NCBI RefSeq assembly: GCF_019263705.2
Contig: NZ_JADQDK010000001.1
Location: 1,550,001 to 1,614,000 of the forward strand
DNA: 64,000 nucleotides
Origin: Pseudonocardia abyssalis
Lineage (GTDB): Bacteria; Actinomycetota; Actinomycetes; Mycobacteriales; Pseudonocardiaceae
Direction of reading: 5' to 3'
Shown here: piece after piece, positions 9,189 to 17,769 of the stretch
How the letters are laid out: each line of letters opens with the position of its first letter
Position numbering within the stretch: the stretch's first letter is position 1
Made by a program: the position numbers and the translations under genes
Notes under the pieces: model-generated
What the model was told of the DNA's origin: nothing
Seen by the model: the letters and a program-made list of their open reading frames with translations, nothing else
The model's database searches: none

Positions 9189-9210
9189 CGCGCACGCCCG
9201 GACGTGCGCG
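9189..9210. terminator. GC hairpin downstream of ABC exporter operon
   Basis: CGCGCACG-CCCGGA-CGTGCGCG, perfect 8-bp arms with a 6-nt loop, about 65 bp past the stop of the ABC gene in the 222-bp gap before DUF2071. No T-run follows, so it is a plausible but unproven transcription end. The rest of this gap shows only GC-rich sequence, including ACCGTCGACGGT near 9144. Confidence 0.4.
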
Positions 9211-9275
9211 ACGCGCCGATCGGTGCGCGAACCCGGCCGGGCCGCGGTGGCGCCGTCGGGTGGCGGGGCCCGCGA

Positions 9276-11111
9276 TCAGGCCAGGGAGGCCCGCCAGGCC
9301 GCGTGCAGCGCCGCGAACTCGCCGTCCCCGGCCAGGAGGGCCTCCGGCGTGCCGTCCTGCACCACCACGCCGTCGGCCATCACCAGCACCCGGTCGGCGA
9401 TGAGCACCGTCGAGAGCCGGTGGGCGATGATCAGCGCCGTCCGCCCGGCCAGCACGGTCTCCAGCGCGTCCTGCACCGCCCGCTCCGACGGCACGTCGAG
9501 CGAGGACGTCGCCTCGTCGAGCAGCACGACCGCCGGGTCGGCCAGCACGACCCGCGCCAGCGACACGAGCTGGCGTTGCCCGGCCGACAGGCGCCCGCCG
9601 CGCTTGCGCACGTCGGTGTCGAACCCGTCGGGAAGCGCCTCGACGAACCCCCGCGCCCCGACGGCGTCCGCCGCCGCGAGGACCTGGGCCCGCGTCGCCG
9701 ACGGCCTCCCCATCGCGATGTTGTCGGCGACCGAGCCGGAGAACAGGAACGCCTCCTGCGTGATCATCACCAGCGCGTCGCGGAGGTCGGCGTCGGCGAC
9801 GTCGCGCAGGTCGACGCCGTCGAGCCGCACCGCCCCCGCCGTGGGGTCGTAGAACCGCGCCGCGAGCTTGGCCAGCGACGACTTGCCCGCGCCGGTGGCC
9901 CCCACCAGCGCGATCGTCTGCCCGGCCGGCACCCGCAGCGAGAACTCCGGCAGCACGACGCGGTCCGGTGCGCGCCGGTAGGCGAAGCGGACCCGGTCGA
10001 AGTCCAGGGCCCCGCGCACCGGAGTCGGCAGCGCCACCGGCCGCTCCGGCTCCTCGACACCGGGTGCGGTGTCGAGGACGGTGGAGATCTTCTCCAGAGC
10101 CGCGGCGGCGGACTGGTAGGCGTTGAAGAACTGCGCCAGGTCGTCGAGCGGGTCGTAGAAGCGGCGCAGGTAGAGCAGGAACGCGGTGAGCGCCCCGAGG
10201 GCCAGCGTGCCGTCGACGACGCGCAGCCCGCCGGCCAGCAGCACCGCCGCCAGCGTCAGGTTGCCGACCGCGCGGGTGCACCCGACGTACCAGGCAACGG
10301 TGTGGAACGCCGCCACGTTGGCGTCGCGGAACGACGTGCCGAGGCCGTCCATGATCGCCTCGCTGCGCCGCTCGCGGCGGAACGACTGCACCGCACGGAT
10401 CCCGTTCATCGACTCGACGAAGTGCACGATCAGCCGCGCCACGGTGGTCCGCGTGCGCCGGTAGCCGGCCCGCGAGCTGCGCTGGAACCAGCGCGTCAGG
10501 AACACCAGCGGCACGAACCCGGCGAAGACGATCAGCGCGAGCAGGGGGTCGAGCACCACCAGCAGCACCGAGATCCCGACCAGCGACAGGACCGCGCCGA
10601 GCAGCCCGTCGAGTCCGCGTTCGAGCAGGTCACCGAGCGAGTCGAGGTCGGAGGTGAGCCGGGAGATCAGCCGCCCGGAGGTGTAGGACTCGTGGAAGTC
10701 CAGCGACAGGCGCTGCCCGTGGGCGAACACCCGGCGCCGCAGCTCCAGCAGCAGGTCCTGCCCGACCCTCCCGGACAGCACGAGGAACGCCGCGCGCAGC
10801 CCGGCCCCGGCGAGCCCGCAGGCCGCGTAGCCCGCGATCGTCCAGGCCAGGGGCGCCGGCCGCCCCGCCACGGCGGCGGGCACGCCGGTGTCGATCGCCA
10901 GCGCCACCAGCAGCGGCCCGGCGAGCATCACCGCGTTCTCGAGCACCAGCAGCAGCACGGCGAGCGACACCGCCCGGCGGTGCGGGCGCACGAGATCGAC
11001 GACGAGCGACCTGGCCCGCCGCTGCAGCCGCAGACCCGCGGCGCGCGTGAGGTCCTCGTCGTCCTCGGTCGCCACGCCGCGCCACGCCTCGGCATCGGTA
11101 CCGGTGCTCAT
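9276..11111 (-). CDS. ABC exporter half-transporter, catalytic subunit
   Basis: 611-residue fused permease-ATPase. Six membrane helices in about residues 45-330, then a nucleotide-binding domain with Walker A GATGAGKSSL, signature LSAGQ (Gly to Ala at the second position), canonical Walker B VVLLDEATSSLD with the catalytic Glu, and switch His in IIAHRLS. It pairs with the upstream gene, whose stop overlaps this ATG as ATGA, to form a heterodimeric multidrug or lipid exporter. The substrate cannot be read from sequence. A long reading frame continuing upstream is the partner gene read in another frame, not a fusion. Confidence 0.93.
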   Translation of the reverse strand: MSTGTDAEAWRGVATEDDEDLTRAAGLRLQRRARSLVVDLVRPHRRAVSLAVLLLVLENAVMLAGPLLVALAIDTGVPAAVAGRPAPLAWTIAGYAACGLAGAGLRAAFLVLSGRVGQDLLLELRRRVFAHGQRLSLDFHESYTSGRLISRLTSDLDSLGDLLERGLDGLLGAVLSLVGISVLLVVLDPLLALIVFAGFVPLVFLTRWFQRSSRAGYRRTRTTVARLIVHFVESMNGIRAVQSFRRERRSEAIMDGLGTSFRDANVAAFHTVAWYVGCTRAVGNLTLAAVLLAGGLRVVDGTLALGALTAFLLYLRRFYDPLDDLAQFFNAYQSAAAALEKISTVLDTAPGVEEPERPVALPTPVRGALDFDRVRFAYRRAPDRVVLPEFSLRVPAGQTIALVGATGAGKSSLAKLAARFYDPTAGAVRLDGVDLRDVADADLRDALVMITQEAFLFSGSVADNIAMGRPSATRAQVLAAADAVGARGFVEALPDGFDTDVRKRGGRLSAGQRQLVSLARVVLADPAVVLLDEATSSLDVPSERAVQDALETVLAGRTALIIAHRLSTVLIADRVLVMADGVVVQDGTPEALLAGDGEFAALHAAWRASLA

Positions 11112-12886
11112 GCCCCCACCCCCTCCTTCTCGGTGTCCAGGCTGGCCAGCAGCGCCCGGTACTCGGGGTGCGTGGCCATCAGCTCGCCGTGGTCGCCGAC
11201 GACGGTGACCCGCCCGCCGGACAGCAACGCCACCCGGTCGGCCATCTGCACCGTCGACGAGCGGTGCGCCACCACCAGCGCGGTGACGCCGCCGAGCACC
11301 TGCCGCAGAGCCGCCTCGACCTCGGCCTCGGTGTGCACGTCGAGCGCGGAGAGCGGGTCGTCGAGCACCAGCACCGGCGGGCGGCCGAACACCGCACGGG
11401 CCAGCGCCAGGCGCTGGCGCTGCCCGCCCGAGAGCGACATCCCCTGTTCGCCGATCCGCGTGTCGAGGCCCCACGGCAGGGCTGCGACGAACCCGTCGGC
11501 GCGGGCGATCCGCAGGGCCTCCCACACCTCGTGGTCGGACCGGGCGGGTGACCCGAGGGCCACGTTCTCCCGCACGCTCGCCGAGATCAGCACCGGGTCC
11601 TCGAACGCCGTCGCGACGGTCCGGCGCAGGTCGGTCAGTGTCAGGTCGCGGACGTCGACGCCGTCGATCGTCACCGAGCCCGCGGTGACGTCGTAGAGGC
11701 GGGGGACCAGCGCGGTCAGCGTGGTCTTGCCCGATCCCGTCGCGCCGACCAGCGCGAGCGTCTCGCCGGGCCGCAACACGAGGTCGACGCCGGTCAGGAC
11801 GTCGCGCCCGGCGCCCGGGTAGCGGAACGCGACCCCGCGCAGCTCCAGCGCGCCGCGCACGGGCTCGCCCAGCGGCACGGGGGAGCCGGGGTCGGTGATC
11901 GACGGCAGGACGTCGCGAACCTCCCAGTACCGGGTCGTCGCCGTCGCGGCGTTGCTGGCCTCGGCCAGCAACCAGCCCAGCGAGGCGATCGGCCAGTACA
12001 GGTAGGTCATCACCGTGACGGCCGCGACGAGAGTCCCGATCGTCAGCGACCCGGTCGCGACGCCGTACGCGCCCAGCCCGAGGATCACCGCGATCGCCGT
12101 CTCCGGCAGCATCACCAGCACGAACCACAGCCCCGCGAGCAGCCGCAGCTTCACCAGCTCGGTGCCGCGCAGCCCGCGCGACTGCGCGACGAAGTGGTCG
12201 GTGAGCCGCCGCCCGCGCCCCAGCGACTTGAGCACGCGGATGCCGAGCGCCGACTCCTCGACGATCGTGGCGAGGTCGCCCTGCTGGTCCTGTGCGCGCC
12301 GGGCCGCGACGGAGAACCGGCGTTCCAGCCGCAGCGTGAGAATGGTCAGGGGCACCGCGGTGATCGCGATGACCAGCCCCAGCCAGGGCGAGAGCCACAC
12401 CAGCACCCCGATGCCGACGACCATCGTCACCGCGTTGACCACCAGGAAGATCCCGGAGAACGCGACGAACCAGCGGATCGTCGTGAGGTCGGAGGTGGCG
12501 CGCGAGAGCAGCTGCCCCGACGCCCAGCGGTCGTGGAACGCCACCGGCAGCCGCTGCAGGTGCGCGAACAGGTCGGCCCGCATGTCGGACTCGATCTGGT
12601 TGCTCGGCCGGGCCACCAGCGCACGGCGCAGCGTGATCAGCGCGGCCTCGGCGAGCCCGAACGCGAGGACGCCGAGCACCAGCCACGGCAGGACGTCGAG
12701 CTCGCCGCGGGCGATCGGGCCGTCGACGATCTCGCGGGTGACCAGCGGGACGGCGAGCCCGGCGAGGGTGGCCGCGAGCGCGGCGAGACCACCCCCGATC
12801 AGCGGTGCTCGGTGGGGGCGGACGTAGGGCAGCAGCCGGCGCAGCGCGGACAGGGTGCCGTCCGCAGGCCGTGGGACATCGCTCAT
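11108..12886 (-). CDS. ABC exporter half-transporter, degenerate-site subunit
   Basis: 592-residue type I ABC exporter subunit: TMD about residues 15-310, NBD about 330-580. Walker A GATGSGKTTL and signature LSGGQ are intact, but Walker B reads VLVLDDPLSALD, with Asp in place of the catalytic Glu. That is the hallmark of the degenerate site in heterodimeric exporters such as the TM287/288 type. I prefer ATG 12886 (MSDVPRPADG), which has CGAGGAC 4-10 nt upstream, over ATG 12925. Coupled by ATGA to the downstream partner. Confidence 0.92.
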   Translation of the reverse strand: MSDVPRPADGTLSALRRLLPYVRPHRAPLIGGGLAALAATLAGLAVPLVTREIVDGPIARGELDVLPWLVLGVLAFGLAEAALITLRRALVARPSNQIESDMRADLFAHLQRLPVAFHDRWASGQLLSRATSDLTTIRWFVAFSGIFLVVNAVTMVVGIGVLVWLSPWLGLVIAITAVPLTILTLRLERRFSVAARRAQDQQGDLATIVEESALGIRVLKSLGRGRRLTDHFVAQSRGLRGTELVKLRLLAGLWFVLVMLPETAIAVILGLGAYGVATGSLTIGTLVAAVTVMTYLYWPIASLGWLLAEASNAATATTRYWEVRDVLPSITDPGSPVPLGEPVRGALELRGVAFRYPGAGRDVLTGVDLVLRPGETLALVGATGSGKTTLTALVPRLYDVTAGSVTIDGVDVRDLTLTDLRRTVATAFEDPVLISASVRENVALGSPARSDHEVWEALRIARADGFVAALPWGLDTRIGEQGMSLSGGQRQRLALARAVFGRPPVLVLDDPLSALDVHTEAEVEAALRQVLGGVTALVVAHRSSTVQMADRVALLSGGRVTVVGDHGELMATHPEYRALLASLDTEKEGVGA

Positions 12887-13095
12887 GGCGTCCTCGACGG
12901 TAGGTCGCCGGGGCGCGGGCCGCATGCGAGTTCCGGGCCTGCCCTCGACCGCGGTTCAGGGTGGACGGTCCGGTCATGACCGACATCGGGGATCACCCTG
13001 ACCGGCTCGACCCGGCCCGAGCAGCGGGCCGCCGCCCCCGAGCGCCGCGACGCACGCCGCGGGCGCCCGGTTCGTCCCCGGCCTCGGTGGCGCCC

Positions 13096-13120
13096 ACGGT
13101 CCGCGCCCGGTGCGGACCGT
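13096..13120. repeat. Perfect inverted repeat (9-bp arms)
   Basis: ACGGTCCGC, loop GCCCGGT, GCGGACCGT. Perfect 9-bp dyad in non-coding DNA upstream of fgd; able to form a stable RNA hairpin in either direction. Confidence 0.6.
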
Positions 13121-13160
13121 CTCGACCGCCTCGACGGGGCAGCCGCGCCCGTCGGGCGTC

Positions 13161-13179
13161 GCGTGCGCTCGGCGCACGC
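13161..13179. repeat. Perfect inverted repeat (8-bp arms)
   Basis: GCGTGCGC-TCG-GCGCACGC, 41 bp downstream of the preceding dyad. The arm resembles the GTGCGCG arms of other intergenic hairpins at 9189, 15318 and 61724. Confidence 0.6.
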
Positions 13180-13518
13180 ATGCCGGACCTGGCCCGCGAC
13201 CGCCCGGGCGGGGAGCTCCTCGGTCCGGCCGACCCGGGCCACACGGCGGTCGCCGCGAGCGGGCCGGGGGGCCACCCGGCTCCCGGTCGGCCTGATCGCG
13301 GTGCCCGACCCGGACCGCGCCCGTGCGCGACGTCGCGCGCGGCCTGCTGGGGTTCCTGCTCGGCGTGCCGGCATACCGCTGCCCGGCCCCGGCACGCGCG
13401 CCGGCGCCCTTGCGCCGGCCGTGCTCACGGGCTGAGACGACGCGACGGGTCGTCCGTGCGGGCCCCGGGGCGCACTGGCAGGCTCGGGGCAGGAACGACG
13501 AGGGAAAGGCGCGACGAC

Positions 13519-14526
13519 GTGGCACTCAGGATCGGCTACAAGGCCTCCGCGGAGCAGTTCGCTCCCCGGGAGCTGGTGGAGTACGCGGTGCGGGCCGAGG
13601 AGGTCGGCCTCGACAGCGCGGCGGTGTCGGACCACTTCCTGCCCTGGCGGCACGAGGGCGGACACGCCCCGTTCGCGCTGAGCTGGCTCGCGGCGGTGGG
13701 GGAGCGCACCTCGCGCATCCAGCTGGGGACGTCGGTGCTCACGCCGACGTTCCGCTACAACCCCGCGGTGCTCGCGCAGACGTTCGCGACGCTGGGCCTG
13801 CTCTACCCCGGCCGGGTGATGCTGGGCGTCGGCACGGGCGAGGCACTCAACGAGATCGCGGTGTCCGGGCGCGAGTGGCCCGAGTTCAAGGAGCGCTACG
13901 CGCGCCTGCGCGAGGCCGTGCGCCTGATGCGCGAGCTGTGGACCTCCGACGAGCCGGTGTCGTTCGAGGGCGAGTACTACCGCACCGTCGACGCGACGAT
14001 CTACGACCGTCCCGAGACCCCGGTACCGGTCTACGTCGCCGCGGGCGGACCGCAGATGGCGAAGTACGCGGGGCGTGCGGGTGACGGGTTCATCTGCACC
14101 TCCGGCAAGGGCATGGAGCTCTACACCGACAAGCTGCTGCCGGCCGTCGCCGAGGGCGAGGAGGCGGGGGAGAAGGCCGCCGGGTCGGTCGACCGCATGA
14201 TCGAGATCAAGATGTCCTACGACCGCGACAAGGACCAGGCGCTGGAGAACTGCCGGTTCTGGGCGCCGCTCTCGCTCACCCCCGAGCAGAAGCACAGCGT
14301 CGACTCCTCGGTGGAGATGGAGCGCCTCGCCGACGAGCTGCCGATCGAGCAGGTCGCGAAGCGCTGGATCGTCGCGTCCACCCCCGAGGAGGCGCTGGCC
14401 GGCATCCGGCCCTACGTCGACGCCGGCCTGACGCACCTGGTGTTCCACGGCCCCGGCCACGACCAGGAGCGCTTCCTCACCCAGTTCTCCGAGGACGTGC
14501 TGCCCGCCCTGCGGGAACTGTCGTGA
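13519..14526 (+). CDS. fgd: F420-dependent glucose-6-phosphate dehydrogenase
   Basis: 335-residue luciferase-like TIM-barrel enzyme that oxidises glucose 6-phosphate to 6-phosphogluconolactone while reducing coenzyme F420. It matches mycobacterial FGD1 along its length: [19 protein letters not shown] start, [15 protein letters not shown] with His39 (FGD1 His40), GTGEALNEI with Glu108 (FGD1 Glu109), and [16 protein letters not shown] 13519 follows AGGGAAAGG at 9 nt. It would supply reduced F420 to enzymes such as the Ddn-like protein at 49.8-50.3 kb. Overlaps the next gene as GTGA. Confidence 0.95.
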   Translation: MALRIGYKASAEQFAPRELVEYAVRAEEVGLDSAAVSDHFLPWRHEGGHAPFALSWLAAVGERTSRIQLGTSVLTPTFRYNPAVLAQTFATLGLLYPGRVMLGVGTGEALNEIAVSGREWPEFKERYARLREAVRLMRELWTSDEPVSFEGEYYRTVDATIYDRPETPVPVYVAAGGPQMAKYAGRAGDGFICTSGKGMELYTDKLLPAVAEGEEAGEKAAGSVDRMIEIKMSYDRDKDQALENCRFWAPLSLTPEQKHSVDSSVEMERLADELPIEQVAKRWIVASTPEEALAGIRPYVDAGLTHLVFHGPGHDQERFLTQFSEDVLPALRELS

Positions 14527-15287
14527 GCGACGCCGTGGAGCAGGACGGCCGGGTGCTGCGTGCCCGCATCGCGCGGGGCCGACACGGCACCCTCGACGGC
14601 GACGCCCTCCCGCAGCTCGCCGAGGCCCTGGCCACTCTCGATCCGGAGTCGGTCGGCGCCGTCCTGCTCGTCTCCGACGGTGACAGCTTCTGCACCGGCG
14701 GCGACGTCCGCGCGTTCGCCGGTGCCGAGGACCGCCACGCCTTCGTCGGTGACCTGGCCACGGCGTTCCACGGCTTCCTGCGCGCGGTCGTCGCCTGCCC
14801 GGTGCCGGTCGTCGCGGCCGTCACCGGCTGGGCGGCGGGCGCGGGCATGAGCGTCGTCTGCGCCGTCGACGTCGCCGTCGGCGGGCGCGGCACCAGGCTG
14901 CGCCCCGCCTACCCGGGGATCGGGTTCTCCCCGGACGGCGGCATGACCTGGACGCTGCCCCGGATCGTCGGGGCGGGCAGGGCCCGGCACATCCTGCTCA
15001 CCGACCGGGTCCTGGACGCGCAGTCCGCCCTCGACCTGGGCATCCTGGCCACCGTCGTCGAGGACGGGGAGGTGCGGGCCGAGGCGGAGCACACCGCGCA
15101 CCGGCTCGCGCAGGGCCCGACGGTCGCGCTCGGGCGGATCAAGCGGCTGCTCGGCTCGTCGCCGGACCTCCCGCTCACCGAGCAGCTCGACGCGGAGGCC
15201 GCGTCCATCGCCGCCTCCGCCGCGGGCCCGGAGGGCACCGAGGGACTGGCGGCGTTCACCGAGAAGCGGCCGCCGTCCTTCCACTGA
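14523..15287 (+). CDS. Enoyl-CoA hydratase/isomerase (crotonase) family protein
   Basis: 254-residue crotonase-fold protein. The oxyanion-hole regions are present ([17 protein letters not shown] near residue 50 and [20 protein letters not shown] near 100), and the [20 protein letters not shown] segment carries Asp-Gly-Gly instead of the hydratase-type Glu, closer to isomerase members such as PaaG. It acts on some acyl-CoA; the exact substrate is unknown. GTG start overlaps the fgd stop, so it is probably co-translated with fgd, though the metabolic link is not obvious. Confidence 0.85.
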   Translation: MSDAVEQDGRVLRARIARGRHGTLDGDALPQLAEALATLDPESVGAVLLVSDGDSFCTGGDVRAFAGAEDRHAFVGDLATAFHGFLRAVVACPVPVVAAVTGWAAGAGMSVVCAVDVAVGGRGTRLRPAYPGIGFSPDGGMTWTLPRIVGAGRARHILLTDRVLDAQSALDLGILATVVEDGEVRAEAEHTAHRLAQGPTVALGRIKRLLGSSPDLPLTEQLDAEAASIAASAAGPEGTEGLAAFTEKRPPSFH

Positions 15288-15317
15288 CCACGCCACTCAC
15301 CGCCACCACGCGCATCC

Positions 15318-15359
15318 TCCGTCGCCACGCGCACCGTCGACGGTGCGCGTGGCGACGGA
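15318..15359. repeat. 42-bp perfect palindrome between convergent genes
   Basis: Perfect palindrome with no loop, centred at GTC|GAC (15338/15339); each 21-nt arm reads TCCGTCGCC then ACGCGCACCGTC. It lies in the 105-bp gap between the crotonase and the convergent ChaB-family gene, where a bidirectional terminator is expected, but there is no T-tract on either side. Confidence 0.85.
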
Positions 15360-15392
15360 CGGTGCTCGCGGGGCACGGCCGGGCCCGTGGGC

Positions 15393-15797
15393 TCAGTCGC
15401 GGCGCGCCCGGGCCGTCTCCCGGTCGCTCGCCCGCTGCAGCGCGTCGACGAGCTCGGCCTTCGTCATCGACGACCGGCCCTCGACGCCGAGGCGCCGGGC
15501 CAGGCCGAGCAGGTGCTCCTTCGTCGCGTTCGCATCGACCCCGCCCGCGGTGGGCAGGTCGGTGTCGACCGAGCCGCGCTCGGCCTGCTCGTCGGACGGG
15601 CCGTTGCCGTCCTTGGGCTCCCAGTGGTCGCCCACCTTCTCGTGCGTGTGCTTGAGCGAGGCGAACGCGGCGCGCCGGGCCCGCCCGCCGTCGCCGTCGT
15701 AGGTCTGCAGCGCGGAGTCGAAGGTCTTCTCCCACGTGCGCTGCGCCTTCACGGCCGACCGTTCGACGGTGCTGGGTACGTCCTCCTCGGCCGGCAC
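15393..15797 (-). CDS. ChaB-family protein with Rho-N/SAP-like tail
   Basis: 134-residue protein. The first half has the ChaB signature: TWEKTFDSALQTYDG, then RAAFASLKHTHEKVGDHWEPKDG. The last 45 residues (TKEHLLGLARRLGVEGRSSMTKAELVDALQ) look like a small helical Rho-N/SAP-type nucleic-acid-binding motif. Function is not established; such two-part proteins are common in actinobacteria. GTG 15797 lies 5 bp after the DUF4235 stop, so the two genes form an operon. Confidence 0.8.
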   Translation of the reverse strand: MPAEEDVPSTVERSAVKAQRTWEKTFDSALQTYDGDGGRARRAAFASLKHTHEKVGDHWEPKDGNGPSDEQAERGSVDTDLPTAGGVDANATKEHLLGLARRLGVEGRSSMTKAELVDALQRASDRETARARRD

Positions 15798-15802
15798 CGC
15801 CC

Positions 15803-16111
15803 TCAGGCCTCCGGCCGGGGGCGCGGCGCGTCGAGGAAGCGGCGGACGCCCTTCATCCCGTAGCGGTCCACCGCCGTCTTGATCAGCCCGAACACCGCAC
15901 CCTGGATGGTGGCGGCGAGTAGCACCTCCCGCGTGCTGTAGTCGTCCGACAGCGGCTGCGGCGTGCCGTCCTCGTCGGAGACGTGCTTCCACACCAGCCC
16001 GAACACCCAGCTGGCGACCATGCCGCCGAGCACTCCGAAGACCAGGCCGAACGGCTTGTAGGCGATCTTCCCGAGCGGGCTCAGCTCGTTGCCGTCGCCG
16101 CGGCGGCTCAT
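15803..16111 (-). CDS. DUF4235 small membrane protein
   Basis: 102-residue protein with two hydrophobic helices, about residues 20-45 (PFGLVFGVLGGMVASWVFGLVW) and 66-85 (EVLLAATIQGAVFGLIKTAV), matching the DUF4235 family of actinobacterial membrane proteins. Function unknown. ATG 16111 follows GGAGGGCCCG. First gene of a two-gene operon with the ChaB-like gene; divergent from the RsbW-like gene. Confidence 0.85.
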   Translation of the reverse strand: MSRRGDGNELSPLGKIAYKPFGLVFGVLGGMVASWVFGLVWKHVSDEDGTPQPLSDDYSTREVLLAATIQGAVFGLIKTAVDRYGMKGVRRFLDAPRPRPEA

Positions 16112-16251
16112 CGGGCCCTCCGCCCGGACTCGTCGGTGCCGCCCGTCTCGCGGGCCGGGGTGGGGGCGTCGTCCTGTGTTCCGTGCATGGCGCCGGATAC
16201 CCGCCTGGTGCCGGTGTGACACACCCGGCGGACATCGGGCGTTCGCGTCGG

Positions 16252-16277
16252 GTTTGCCCGGACCGGAGCGCGGGCAA
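16252..16277 (+). promoter_or_regulatory. Sigma-B-like promoter elements forming a dyad
   Basis: GTTT (16252-16255) is followed after 16 bp by GGGCAA (16272-16277), one mismatch from the GGGTAA form of SigB-type promoters. The same bases form a 7-bp inverted repeat TTGCCCG...CGGGCAA (16254-16260 and 16271-16277). Position just before the RsbW-like gene supports a promoter reading; an attenuator hairpin is the alternative. Confidence 0.4.
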
Positions 16278-16280
16278 CCG

Positions 16281-16715
16281 GTGGACGTGATCGAGGGCCA
16301 GGGACGGTGCGGCGGGGTGCCCCGCCTCCGCCTGCGCCATCGGGCCCACCCGGTGGAGCTCGGCCGCATCCGCCGCCGCATAGGACGGTGGGCGACCCAG
16401 TCCGGGGTGCCCGAGGACGTCACCATCGACCTGCAACTGGCCGTGGGCGAGGCCGTCGCCAACGGCGTGGAGCACGCCTACGGCACGGAGGGCGCGGACG
16501 ACGGGACCGTCGAGGTCGAGATGGAGGTCCGCGACGGGCTCCCCAGCGCGGTGGTGGTGCGGGTGGCCGACCACGGGACGTGGCGACCCGCACCGCAGTC
16601 ACCCGGCTTCCGCGGGCGGGGTCTGCTCATGATCGACGAGCTCGCCCAGCGGGTGCAGGTGCTGTGTTCCCCCGGCGGTACCGAGGTGTTCTTCGAGATC
16701 GCCTACCCGGCCTGA
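16281..16715 (+). CDS. RsbW-like anti-sigma factor / serine kinase
   Basis: 144-residue single-domain GHKL ATPase (HATPase_c_2). The N box reads EAVANGVEHAY, the G1 box VADHGTW and the G2 box GRGLLMIDELAQ, as in RsbW/SpoIIAB proteins that bind a sigma factor or phosphorylate an anti-anti-sigma factor. No Shine-Dalgarno is visible for GTG 16281 or for GTG 16287, which would be near the predicted transcription start. The partner sigma or STAS protein is not adjacent; the MEDS-STAS gene 2 kb away is a candidate. Confidence 0.85.
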   Translation: MDVIEGQGRCGGVPRLRLRHRAHPVELGRIRRRIGRWATQSGVPEDVTIDLQLAVGEAVANGVEHAYGTEGADDGTVEVEMEVRDGLPSAVVVRVADHGTWRPAPQSPGFRGRGLLMIDELAQRVQVLCSPGGTEVFFEIAYPA

Positions 16716-16743
16716 GCCGGGCGGCGACCCGGAGGGATCCCGC

Positions 16744-17604
16744 TCAGCGGAAGGTGCCGGGGACCGATCCGCCTGCGACGAGCCGGCGGGTGGTGCCCGA
16801 CGCCCGCACCGAGCGCAGGCCCGGCAGCTGCACCGCGGACCGCGGCATGACCGAGCGGGCCCGCATCACGGGCCAGGCCGGCGTGGGCGGCAGCAGGGAG
16901 TCGAGCGAGAAGGCCGGCGCGGCGCCGACGCTGGTGCGCAGCAGCTCCTGGTACTCGTCGTACTCGGCGACGGCCGCGGAGATGTTGCCCTGCGCGAGGT
17001 GCGCCTCGATGAGGGCGCGCCGCGCGGTCTCGCGGCTGGGGGCCGAGCGCACCGCGGACTGCGCGAGGGCGATGGCCCCGTCGAAGTGGCCGGCGGCGGT
17101 GAGGCGGAGGCTGCGCTCCTCGACGGCGTGCAGGCGGAGCTGGCGGAACCGCTCCCGCTCGATGACCAGCCAGGAGGCCGTCCAGCCGGGCAGGATGTCG
17201 GCGCCGAGCAGGGCCAGGTCGGGGTCCTCGACGGCGGCGACCTCGGGCAGCGTGCGCAGCAGCAGCATGGCCTCGGCGAGGTCGACCTCGACGTCGGCGG
17301 ACAGCGACAGCGCGCCGTCGGCGTCGGTGACCAGGAGCCCGGGTACGTCGACGGCGAGGACGGCGTCGTCGAGCAGGCGCATGGCGGACCCGACCGGGAC
17401 GCCCGGCCAGAGGTCGACGGCCAGCGCGCCGCGCCGCTGCGGCCGCGGGTGCACCGCGAGGTAGGCGACCACCCGGCGTGCGTCGACCCCGAGGGGCACA
17501 CCGACGCTGTGCGAGTGGAGGGTGAAGGAGCCGAGAACGGTGACCCGGTGGGGCACGGTCGTTCCGGCGGGCATCGTGCGAGATCGTCGCTGATCCTCAG
17601 GCAT
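16744..17604 (-). CDS. BTAD (SARP-type) transcriptional regulator
   Basis: 286-residue protein with an OmpR-like winged-helix domain at about residues 18-115 (RVTVLGSFTLHSHSVGVPLGVDARRVVAYLAVHP, RRGALAVDLWPG) and a bacterial transcriptional activation domain at about 120-255 (DLALLGADILPGWTASWLVIERERFRQLRLHAVEERS; ARRALIEAHLAQGNISAAVAEYDEYQELL). It lacks the ATPase and TPR parts of large SARPs. Start is uncertain: ATG 17604 or ATG 17574, neither with a clear ribosome site. Target genes unknown. Confidence 0.8.
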   Translation of the reverse strand: MPEDQRRSRTMPAGTTVPHRVTVLGSFTLHSHSVGVPLGVDARRVVAYLAVHPRPQRRGALAVDLWPGVPVGSAMRLLDDAVLAVDVPGLLVTDADGALSLSADVEVDLAEAMLLLRTLPEVAAVEDPDLALLGADILPGWTASWLVIERERFRQLRLHAVEERSLRLTAAGHFDGAIALAQSAVRSAPSRETARRALIEAHLAQGNISAAVAEYDEYQELLRTSVGAAPAFSLDSLLPPTPAWPVMRARSVMPRSAVQLPGLRSVRASGTTRRLVAGGSVPGTFR

Positions 17605-17769
17605 GGCTGTCCCGGTCTGTGGTGGTGCCGATGGTGACCCGTCTGCAACCGTCTGGCGCCGAGTCCGCAGAGAAGTGTTCTCCGACCGCACCCACTTGCC
17701 AAGGGGCTGCTTCGTCACAGTTCCCGGCGCACGTGCGGCCGGACGGGTGACGACTGTGACCAGCGTATC

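Larger units (their letters stand above)
12887..13518. other. 632-bp intergenic region with two hairpins
   Basis: The longest gap in the window, between the leftward ABC operon and the rightward fgd gene. I find no convincing coding region: frames stay open only because of base composition and read as Arg/Pro/Gly-rich nonsense. It holds two strong dyads (13096-13120 and 13161-13179). AGGGAAAGG at 13501-13509 is the ribosome site of fgd. Promoters for both neighbours must lie here, but no clear TTGACA/TANNNT pair is visible. Confidence 0.6.

Noticed and set aside
9276..12986. A 1236-codon frame that would make one giant protein from the ABC region
   Set aside because: Only the part up to 11111 matches an ABC subunit; the upstream part is the partner gene read out of frame. 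The real genes meet at an ATGA overlap.
12974..13525. Minus-strand 183-codon frame in the long gap upstream of fgd
   Set aside because: Composition is Arg/Gly/Pro/Ala-rich without any domain-like stretch, and it spans the two hairpins.
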